In this document: piece by piece, positions 15,580-20,198 of the stretch
Numbering within the stretch: position 1 is the stretch's first letter
Layout: each line of letters starts with the position of its first letter
Origin: Chloroflexota bacterium
GTDB taxonomy: Bacteria; Chloroflexota; Dehalococcoidia; Lucifugimonadales; JACPCL1
DNA length: 20,198 nt
NCBI GenBank assembly: GCA_016210395.1
Contig: JACQUI010000122.1
Location: 1-20,198, forward strand
Reading direction: 5' to 3'
Made by a program: the position numbers and the translations under genes
Notes under the pieces: model-generated
The model's database searches: none
What the model was told of the DNA's origin: nothing
The model's input: the letters and a program-made list of their open reading frames with translations, nothing else

Positions 15580-15637
15580 ATGCACGCCTCTTGCCCGTCA
15601 TTCCACATCAGCCCACATCACGCCACAGAGGAGGCCG

Positions 15638-15835
15638 TTACTGAGAGAGGGACGCCAGCCTATTCAGCAAGCGCATTGCCCAACGACGCAGGTCGTCGTC
15701 AATGTCCTTGCCGCAATGAGGACACTCCCAATCTCCAAAGCGCAAGCGGGAGTCGCAGTTGGGACAACAAAGGTTCTCCGCAAGACTGTTCAGGACTGCT
15801 ATGATGCGCTGTTCGCTGGACGCATTCACATTCAT
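15638..15835 (-). CDS. Small zinc-ribbon protein 2
   Basis: The product has 65 residues, beginning at an ATG that overlaps the stop of the upstream zinc-ribbon gene as ATGA. It has no convincing ribosome binding site of its own, so translation is likely coupled. Two knuckles are visible, CPNC at 24-27 and CPHC at 38-41, which together make one treble-clef/ribbon zinc site. The ends are helix-like (QRIIAVLNSLAE; DDLRRWAMRLLNRL). Such short ribbons often bind nucleic acid or act as adaptor subunits. No larger domain is present. A longer frame reading through from further upstream would discard the overlapping gene and is not supported by composition. Confidence 0.72.
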   Translation of the reverse strand: MNVNASSEQRIIAVLNSLAENLCCPNCDSRLRFGDWECPHCGKDIDDDLRRWAMRLLNRLASLSQ

Positions 15836-16047
15836 CTGTTGTTCTTGGGGAGGGAAGCCATCTCTTTTTCCCGCATCTCCGTCCGCAGGGCGGGCTCCCG
15901 CAACTCTTGAGTTTCTCTGCCACATTTTGGGCACGCTACCATGACGTAAGAGGACAGGAAGAGGTTTTCCTTCTTGATGGATAGCCGTCCAACTTCCGTG
16001 CCACAGACCGAGCACTTCTGGACGACTTCTATGGTGTCTCCGGGCAT
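15832..16047 (-). CDS. Small zinc-ribbon protein 1
   Basis: The product has 71 residues. The ATG at 16047 has AGGAG about 8 nt upstream; a longer in-frame version to 16140 adds a Pro/Arg-rich stretch with no better signal. Knuckles CSVC (12-15) and CPKC (39-42) suggest a single zinc site, with a hydrophobic beta strand FLSSYVMVAC between them. The C-terminal 25 residues are charged and helix-like. It is translationally coupled by a 4-nt overlap to the second zinc-ribbon gene and lies just upstream of the FIST gene, so all three may work in one pathway. The function is unknown. Confidence 0.72.
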   Translation of the reverse strand: MPGDTIEVVQKCSVCGTEVGRLSIKKENLFLSSYVMVACPKCGRETQELREPALRTEMREKEMASLPKNNR

Positions 16048-16091
16048 AGGAGTTCTCCTGCGAACTTGTAGCACCTGGCATCGCAGGGTAT

Positions 16092-16122
16092 AGGATAGCA
16101 CGTCCCCCCTGGGTGGTCGCAA
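16092..16122 (-). promoter_or_regulatory. Possible promoter for the zinc-ribbon/FIST operon
   Basis: On the minus strand an extended -10 element, TGC-TATCCT (16100-16092), lies about 45 nt upstream of the zinc-ribbon 1 ATG. A TTGCGA box (16122-16117) sits 19 nt further up. The spacing is long, but the TGn extension could compensate. Confidence 0.25.
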
Positions 16123-16184
16123 TGGCAGCGGGGCGTTCACGGCCAGCGCGTTCGATCAAAAGCAGGAGAACGTGGACAGGCGGC

Positions 16185-16213
16185 TTGCTTTACGTTCGCA
16201 CTGAGGCCAAAAT
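16185..16213 (+). promoter_or_regulatory. Possible promoter for the small membrane protein
   Basis: TTGCTT (16185-16190) and CAAAAT (16208-16213) are 17 nt apart and lie about 60 nt upstream of the GTG start at 16273. The fit to consensus is modest. GAGGCCAAAA occurs twice in direct orientation over and just after the -10 box. Confidence 0.25.
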
Positions 16214-16272
16214 AGAGGCCAAAAAGCGGGCGTCCTCTGCTGGAGCCCGTATTCTCTGTGAGGACGTCAAAC

Positions 16273-16593
16273 GTGGCTAAGGTATTCGGCTATGGGCTAG
16301 CCCATGGTGTGGTGGGAGCTGTGATTGGGGGGATGCTCATTGGCTTGTGGGGGTGGTATCAGGACAAGAGCAATCCCACAGGCTGGGGCGCTGTCTACAC
16401 CGTTGTCTTTGCCTTGATGGGTATGGTGGGAGGGGGCGCGCTAGGCGCAGTGGTGGGCGGCGTGCGAGCGATGCGCGGGGGTGGTGGGGGAAAGGGGCAC
16501 GCGAAGGCCGGAGGCGAGCACAAGCCTTCCAAGGCCAAAGCAGCGGCCCATCCGCCTGCCAGGGCGCGAAGGCGCAAGAACAAGAAGAGGTAG
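16273..16593 (+). CDS. Small glycine-rich membrane protein with basic C-terminal tail
   Basis: The product has 106 residues from the GTG at 16273, chosen because GAGG lies 9 nt before it; a GTG at 16258 is in frame but has no ribosome binding site. Two hydrophobic segments are seen (about residues 5-25, GYGLAHGVVGAVIGGMLIGL, and 38-63). Both carry repeated small-residue G-x3-G spacings typical of glycine-zipper helix packing. Residues 68-106 are very rich in Gly, Lys, Ala and Arg, ending in RRRKNKKR, so the tail is probably disordered and cytoplasmic, able to touch nucleic acid or acidic lipid. No family is recognised. It is monocistronic and divergent from the zinc-ribbon operon. Confidence 0.65.
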   Translation: MAKVFGYGLAHGVVGAVIGGMLIGLWGWYQDKSNPTGWGAVYTVVFALMGMVGGGALGAVVGGVRAMRGGGGGKGHAKAGGEHKPSKAKAAAHPPARARRRKNKKR

Positions 16594-16768
16594 AGGGTGT
16601 GGCTGGAATGCCCGGCGGCTGCGCGGGACTGGGCCTCGCCGGCTTTGGAGGAGCCTGAAGCAAGCGCAGGCGCAGCCCAGGAGATGCGGGCTTGCATTGC
16701 GTTAGGAACGTCCAGCCTCATAGGTATGACGCCTTGCCAGACGGGGCCGTCCAACCGCTCCGTTCGCA

Positions 16769-16797
16769 TTGACACACAGCGCGCGCATTGGTAGCAT
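16769..16797 (+). promoter_or_regulatory. Sigma70-type promoter upstream of citrate synthase
   Basis: A perfect TTGACA (16769-16774) is followed after exactly 17 nt by TAGCAT (16792-16797). Transcription would start near 16804, giving a leader of about 250 nt before the citrate synthase ATG at 17055. It is the best promoter match in the window. Confidence 0.5.
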
Positions 16798-16960
16798 AGG
16801 CGGTGGAGCACGGCGATAGCGGTATCATTCGCGGCAAGTGAGAGTGCGTTGCGCAAGGCGACCATACATCAGACTGATTCCTCTTTGCTTGTGAGGGTTC
16901 TTTCTCTTTTTGTGAAGAAATACAACTATTATTGGGACATCCATCAGCAATGGGAAACGC

Positions 16961-16995
16961 GGCTCGGATAGGTTAACCTTCCGAGCCTTTTTCTT
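16961..16995 (+). terminator. Intrinsic terminator-like hairpin in the citrate synthase leader
   Basis: GGCTCGGA (16961-16968) pairs with TCCGAGCC (16980-16987). Inside, after a one-base bulge, AGG pairs with CCT around a TTAA loop. TTTTTCTT (16988-16995) follows directly, the form of a rho-independent terminator reading rightwards. It lies about 60 nt before the citrate synthase start and downstream of the candidate promoter, so it could act as an attenuator. The minus-strand reading has no T-run. Confidence 0.7.
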
Positions 16996-17054
16996 GCAAA
17001 CCGCAATAAGGCGCAACAGGCGCCGATGCCGGCAAACACGCGCAGGAGGTCAAG

Positions 17055-18200
17055 ATGACTACGGCTACGAATAAGGTTGAAATCCGCCGAGGCCTGATGG
17101 GCGTCTATTTTGACAGGAGCGACTCCTGTTTCATAGACGGCACCGTTGGCAAGCTGTTGTATCGCGGCTACGATATTCACGAGCTGGCTGAGAACTCGAC
17201 TTTTGAGGAGGTTGTCCACCTCCTGCTGTTCGGCAAGCTGCCCAATCGCAAAGAGCTTGACGCTTTCGACAAGCAGTTGCGGGCAGACCGCGATATCCCC
17301 GACAAGGTACTTGACATAATGGACACGGTCAAGAACGGGCATCCTATGGATGTCCTGCGCACGGCCGTTTCCGCGCTTTCCGCCTTTGACCCTGAGGTGA
17401 AGGACAATTCCGAAGCGGCGATCATCCGCAAGGGCCTGCGCCTCACTGCTAAGGCGCCAACGATTGTCGCTGCGCACGACCGGCTTCGCAAAGGCCTCAA
17501 ACCCGTGAAGCCTAACGCCAGCCTCAACCATGCCGGTAACTTCCTGTACATGCTCAACGGCAAGATGCCCTCTGAGGATGAGATGCACATCATGGACGTG
17601 GACTTCATCCTCCACGCCGAGCATGGCTCCAACGCCTCGGCCTTCGCCGCCCGGGTGGCCGCCTCTACGCAGACGGACCTGCACTCTGCCGTGGTGGCCG
17701 GAATTGCCACCCTCAAAGGTCCCGCTCACGGCGGAGCCGCGGAAGAGGTCATGAAGATGGCGGAGGAGATTGGTCGGCCTGAGAACGCCGAGTCCTACGC
17801 CAGGAACATCCTGGATCACGGCGGCCGCGTCATGGGCTTCGGCCACCGCGTGTACAAGGCAGAAGACCCCCGAGCGCGCCACCTGCGGGACCGGTCCCAT
17901 ACCTTGGGCATCTCCAAGGGACAGCCCCAGTGGTTCGAGATTCTCGCAAAGCTGCAAGAGGTCATGAAGCCATACCAGGCCAAAGGCATCTACGTGAATG
18001 TTGACTTCTTTGCCGGCTCCATCTACTACCTCATGGGCATCCCGGACGACATCTTCATCTCCATCTTCGCCTTGGGACGCATCCCCGGCTGGACGCTGAA
18101 CGTGGCCGAGCAGTACCGTAGCAACATCCTCATCCGCCCGCTGACGGACTACAGCGGACCCATGGACGTGCCGTACACGCCCATCAGCAAGCGGAACTAG
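17055..18200 (+). CDS. gltA: Citrate synthase
   Basis: The 381-residue product has the length of the short (type I, dimeric-style) bacterial enzymes. It condenses oxaloacetate and acetyl-CoA to citrate at the entry of the TCA cycle. Catalytic residues are in place: H190 in HAEHGSNAS, H225 in GPAHGGAAEE and D317 in VNVDFFAG, with the substrate-binding GFGHRVYK motif at 261-268. The ATG follows a perfect AGGAGG at 6-nt spacing. A 2-methylcitrate synthase role cannot be excluded by eye, since the two share motifs; no propionate-pathway genes are nearby. A structured leader with a terminator-like hairpin precedes it, and a strong palindrome follows its stop, so it is probably transcribed alone. 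Confidence 0.95.
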   Translation: MTTATNKVEIRRGLMGVYFDRSDSCFIDGTVGKLLYRGYDIHELAENSTFEEVVHLLLFGKLPNRKELDAFDKQLRADRDIPDKVLDIMDTVKNGHPMDVLRTAVSALSAFDPEVKDNSEAAIIRKGLRLTAKAPTIVAAHDRLRKGLKPVKPNASLNHAGNFLYMLNGKMPSEDEMHIMDVDFILHAEHGSNASAFAARVAASTQTDLHSAVVAGIATLKGPAHGGAAEEVMKMAEEIGRPENAESYARNILDHGGRVMGFGHRVYKAEDPRARHLRDRSHTLGISKGQPQWFEILAKLQEVMKPYQAKGIYVNVDFFAGSIYYLMGIPDDIFISIFALGRIPGWTLNVAEQYRSNILIRPLTDYSGPMDVPYTPISKRN

Positions 18201-18220
18201 ACTGCAAGCGAGTCATGAAT

Positions 18221-18259
18221 GCAAAGAGGGCTGGAGCAGTGCGCTCCAGCCCTCTTTGC
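18221..18259 (+). terminator. 17-bp perfect hairpin after citrate synthase
   Basis: GCAAAGAGGGCTGGAGC (18221-18237) is followed by a 5-nt loop and its exact reverse complement at 18243-18259. It starts 20 nt after the citrate synthase stop. The T-rich 3' arm (CTCTTTGC) stands in for a T-tract rather than a separate U-run following the stem, so it may end transcription or only stabilise the mRNA 3' end. Confidence 0.7.
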
Positions 18260-18265
18260 TATACT
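18257..18265 (+). promoter_or_regulatory. Extended -10 promoter element for the HEPN operon
   Basis: TGC-TATACT (18257-18265) is a near-perfect extended -10 element about 27 nt upstream of the HEPN gene's GTG. No -35 box is visible at the expected distance, which falls within the upstream hairpin. Extended -10 promoters can work without one. Confidence 0.4.
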
Positions 18266-18292
18266 AAAGCATACCCAATCAGGAACGCGTAC

Positions 18293-18700
18293 GTGGCGAC
18301 ACGCTACAAGGACTGGCTTCGACAGGCGGAACACGATCTGGAGCAAGCGGAAGACTCCAGGAAGGCGGGCCGCCACGAGTGGGCGTGCTTTGCGTCCCAT
18401 CAGGCGGCGGAGATGGCGATCAAGGCGCTCCATGACTTTTGGGGCCAGCAGTCCTGGGGCCATACGCTAATGCGGTTGCTCACCGACCTTCCTCAAGACC
18501 TGGGAGTATCCGGCGATCTTGTGGACAAGGTCCGCGTCCTGGACACGTTCTACATACCCACTCGCTACACAGATGCCCATCCGGAAGGCGCCCCCTTTGA
18601 GCGATACGGCGCCCTCCAGAGCAAAGAGGCGGTGCAGTATGCCCGTGAGGTCATTGCGTTCGTCCGTGATGCGCTGGCCAAACAGAAGGACCGTCCATGA
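18293..18700 (+). CDS. HEPN-domain protein (probable toxin of a HEPN-MNT pair)
   Basis: The product has 135 residues from a GTG at 18293 preceded by AGGA; an upstream in-frame ATG at 18215 would read through the hairpin and promoter and is rejected. The helical HEPN pattern is clear: WLRQAEHDLEQAE (9-20), CFASHQAAEMAIKALHDF (32-49), GHTLMRLL and the IPTRYTDAHPEG motif. R91 and H96 give an R-x4-H arrangement, the catalytic signature of HEPN ribonucleases. It overlaps a minimal nucleotidyltransferase gene downstream, the classic two-gene arrangement in which the HEPN protein cleaves RNA and the nucleotidyltransferase silences it by adding AMP. Whether this pair is an active toxin is inferred from motifs and gene order only. 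Confidence 0.87.
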   Translation: MATRYKDWLRQAEHDLEQAEDSRKAGRHEWACFASHQAAEMAIKALHDFWGQQSWGHTLMRLLTDLPQDLGVSGDLVDKVRVLDTFYIPTRYTDAHPEGAPFERYGALQSKEAVQYAREVIAFVRDALAKQKDRP

Positions 18701-19001
18701 GGCGGTCGTTGCCTGGGCCGCGCACATGGCGGGGCGTCACGCCGGCGTGGTGCGTATCGGGTACTTCGGCTCCTACGCCCGCGGCGACTGGGGCGTTGGC
18801 AGCGACGTAGACCTCATCGTCGTCGTAAGCGACTCGGACCTGCCCTTCGAGCAGCGGCCCATCCAGTGGGACACCCTCTCCTTGCCGGTACCCGCCGATC
18901 TGCTGGTGTACACGCAGGACGAATGGTCAGGTATGACCGGCCACTTCCGCGAGACGATAGACCGCGAGGCGGTGTGGGTCTATGAGAGGAACGTCTCATG
19001 A
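18669..19001 (+). CDS. Minimal nucleotidyltransferase (probable MNT antitoxin)
   Basis: The product has 110 residues from an ATG at 18669. It overlaps the HEPN gene by 32 nt, which provides the N-terminal helix expected before the core; the next in-frame ATG at 18726 would remove it. The core reads YFGSYARGD, then D46 and D48 in SDVDLIVV, matching the GSx10DxD motif of MntA-type enzymes, with a likely third acidic residue at D77 (ADLLVY). No clear ribosome binding site precedes 18669, so the start is the uncertain part; reinitiation from the HEPN gene is plausible. Partner proteins of this type transfer AMP to a tyrosine of the HEPN toxin. Confidence 0.82.
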   Translation: MRWPNRRTVHEAVVAWAAHMAGRHAGVVRIGYFGSYARGDWGVGSDVDLIVVVSDSDLPFEQRPIQWDTLSLPVPADLLVYTQDEWSGMTGHFRETIDREAVWVYERNVS

Positions 19002-19540
19002 GCACACATGACCCCGCCATGCCCCCACAGGTTGCCGACCTGCTGGAGAAGCTGGAGTCGCACCGCCGGGAGCTGCTGGGCGTCCTCGGCAAGATGTCTG
19101 AGGAAGAAGCGTCCCGCCATCCCAACGGCGAGTGGTCCGCCAAACAGCAGATCGCCCACCTGGTGCAGGCCGAGCCAGCGTGGCTGGACTGGGCCAGGAC
19201 TGTCCAGGACTCGCCGGGCGCCGCCGTGGGGCAGACGCCTGAGGAAGGCCAGATCTTTTTGGAGGGCGTGGCGGAGGCCGACGCGCAGCCGCTGGCGTGG
19301 TGGTTGGAGCATTTCAGGCAAGCGCGGCAGGAGACGCTGCGGCGCTTGCAGTCGGAGTTCAACCTGGCGTCTGAAGAGGCGCTGGCGCGGAAGGGGACGC
19401 ACCGCACGTTCGGCGAGATGAACGTGCTGCAGTGCCTGCGCGCCATCTATCGCCACGACCGCATGCACATAGACCAGGTCATGGGCCGCGAGCAGTCCTT
19501 CGCGCCGCGCCGGGCCGACGGGCAGCGCCAGGCCATGTGA
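18998..19540 (+). CDS. DinB-superfamily protein
   Basis: The 180-residue product begins in an ATGA overlap with the nucleotidyltransferase stop and is therefore probably cotranslated. A four-helix-bundle pattern with three spaced histidines is visible: H54 (QIAHLVQAE), H153 and H157 (YRHDRMHIDQV). This is the metal-binding triad of the DinB/YfiT/mycothiol-transferase fold. Members are metal-dependent thiol S-transferases or stress-induced proteins of unknown reaction. No signal peptide or other domain is present. Its position as the third gene of a HEPN-MNT operon is notable, but DinB proteins occur in many contexts and a functional link is unproven. Confidence 0.87.
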   Translation: MSTHDPAMPPQVADLLEKLESHRRELLGVLGKMSEEEASRHPNGEWSAKQQIAHLVQAEPAWLDWARTVQDSPGAAVGQTPEEGQIFLEGVAEADAQPLAWWLEHFRQARQETLRRLQSEFNLASEEALARKGTHRTFGEMNVLQCLRAIYRHDRMHIDQVMGREQSFAPRRADGQRQAM

Positions 19541-19623
19541 CCCCTACAGCCTTTTGCCCGTCCTTGTACTCGACATAACAGACATAGTGCGAAGCAATAG
19601 ATAGGGACTGTTTCCACGCCCTG

Positions 19624-19650
19624 TTGCTTTTCTTCTGCATAACGTATACT
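19624..19650 (+). promoter_or_regulatory. Possible promoter for the DUF2148 gene
   Basis: TATACT (19645-19650) is one base from the consensus -10 box and lies about 57 nt upstream of the ATG at 19707. TTGCTT (19624-19629) is the nearest -35-like box, at a short 15-nt spacing. The rest of the 19541-19706 gap shows no clear terminator. Confidence 0.35.
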
Positions 19651-19706
19651 CATCCCCTCCCCTTCATCACACGCCGCTGTCCATTGCAGTCACAGGAGGC
19701 GTATTC

Positions 19707-20198
19707 ATGACATCTTCCCACCCCACTCCACCTTTGGGCTATGACGATATCCGGCTGGACGCCGTGCTTCAGGTGGCCAAGCTCATGGCCGCATCCGCCG
19801 TGACCGCGCCAAAGTCCGGCGGGCAGTTGTTCCTCCGTGGCGCTCCGCTGTTTATTGAAACCGTGATCGTTCAGGACCGTGAAACGCTGACCCAGTTGGC
19901 CGAGTGGATGCGCCGGCGTGGCAACGATCGCAAAGAGCCGATCTGGTTCAGGGATGCCGAGGTGGCCGAAAAGCTGGACTGCATCCTGTTTGTCGGCCTC
20001 AAGGACTGGTATCCGCCCGTGTACGACTGCGGCGCGTGCGGGTATGCAACCTGCGCCGAGTTTATGGAGGCAACCCAGGCCCTACGGGCCGACAGCGAAC
20101 CCTTTGAGTTCAAAGGGCCTCAGTGCAACCTCAGAGACATTGACCTGGGGATCGCCGTGGGTTCCGCAGCTAAGACCGCCTCGCTACACAACATTGAC
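19707..20198 (+). CDS. DUF2148 ferredoxin-like protein, N-terminal part (truncated by window edge)
   Basis: The frame is open for 164 codons to the right edge. The ATG has AGGAGG about 8 nt upstream. Four cysteines form a cluster, C108, C111 and C116 (DCGACGYATC), then C140 (GPQCNLRD). The following IDLGIAVGSAAKTAS segment is the hallmark of the DUF2148/ferredoxin-domain family. The pattern fits a 4Fe-4S site like those of (Fe-S) domain proteins found in anaerobes and Chloroflexota, though the reaction is unknown. No signal peptide is seen. The stop lies outside the window, and the usual family length of about 180 residues suggests little is missing. Confidence 0.82.
   Translation, partial: MTSSHPTPPLGYDDIRLDAVLQVAKLMAASAVTAPKSGGQLFLRGAPLFIETVIVQDRETLTQLAEWMRRRGNDRKEPIWFRDAEVAEKLDCILFVGLKDWYPPVYDCGACGYATCAEFMEATQALRADSEPFEFKGPQCNLRDIDLGIAVGSAAKTASLHNID

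Larger units (their letters stand above)
16594..17054 (+). other. Long upstream region/leader of citrate synthase
   Basis: This 461-nt stretch has no convincing gene. It contains a near-consensus promoter at 16769-16797 and, in the implied ~250-nt transcribed leader, a GC-rich hairpin followed by a T-run (16961-16995). A smaller hairpin follows, GGCGC (17010-17014) with GCGCC (17020-17024). AGGAGG sits immediately before the citrate synthase ATG. The stretch 16875-16940 is distinctly AT-rich compared with its surroundings. No known riboswitch class was recognised. Confidence 0.5.

Noticed and set aside
16944..17957. Minus-strand frame of 337 codons opposite citrate synthase
   Set aside because: The plus strand carries all citrate synthase catalytic residues; this is its antisense shadow.
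18215..18292. Upstream start for the HEPN gene
   Set aside because: It would translate the 17-bp hairpin and the -10 element; the GTG at 18293 has its own AGGA and begins the HEPN helix.
18697..18700. ATGA overlap suggesting a nucleotidyltransferase start at 18697
   Set aside because: This ATG is out of frame with the GSx10DxD core, despite GAAGGA upstream; the in-frame start is 18669 or less likely 18726.
1..20198. CRISPR arrays, tRNA, rRNA, transposase genes and integrase sites
   Set aside because: No regularly spaced repeats, cloverleaf, ribosomal sequence or transposase-like protein was found on either strand by eye.

Overview
The window is GC-rich, gene-dense bacterial DNA with strong AGGAGG-type ribosome binding sites and many 4-nt ATGA start/stop overlaps. 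Nothing here is a taxonomic marker. Very large FtsX-type permeases, a cPGS-like protein beside carbamate kinase, twin zinc ribbons with a FIST protein, and intergenic palindromes resembling the CATTGTCATTCTG/GCGAAGAATC type together suggest Chloroflexota, perhaps a Dehalococcoidia-like lineage. That placement is inferred from general familiarity with such genomes and is only moderately confident.

Layout from left to right. (1) Positions 1-1194, minus strand: the first 398 residues of a secreted multicopper oxidase that runs off the left edge. (2) 1195-1921: about 730 nt without a convincing gene but rich in inverted repeats. (3) 1922-5877, minus strand: a probable operon transcribed MFS transporter, carbamate kinase, cyclic-2,3-diphosphoglycerate-synthetase-like protein, small ABM-fold protein. 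(4) 6163-14360, plus strand: a tightly packed four-gene ABC system of two paralogous ~1,100-residue FtsX-like permeases and two MacB/LolD-type ATPases, the first of which ends in an apparent SpoVT/AbrB-like module. (5) 14380-16047, minus strand: two tiny, translationally coupled zinc-ribbon proteins followed by a FIST-domain protein. (6) 16273-16593, plus strand: a small glycine-rich membrane protein with a basic tail. (7) 16594-18259: citrate synthase, preceded by a leader that seems to contain both a good promoter and an intrinsic-terminator-like hairpin, and followed by a 17-bp perfect palindrome. (8) 18293-19540, plus strand: a HEPN/minimal-nucleotidyltransferase pair of toxin-antitoxin type, coupled to a DinB-superfamily protein. 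(9) 19707 to the end: the N-terminal 164 residues of a DUF2148 protein with a four-cysteine cluster.

How the genes work together. The ABC block is a self-contained machine: paired permeases with large exterior domains and paired ATPases, probably acting as heterodimers on an envelope substrate. The HEPN-MNT pair is a candidate RNA-targeting toxin with its nucleotide-transferring antitoxin. The MFS/carbamate kinase/cPGS-like block could be a transport-plus-phosphoryl-chemistry module, but its substrate cannot be read from sequence. Candidates for something less described are the AbrB-tailed ATPase with giant permeases, the zinc-ribbon/FIST operon, the structured leader of citrate synthase, and the carbamate kinase/cPGS operon. 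All functional statements rest on reading motifs by eye; no database search was run.
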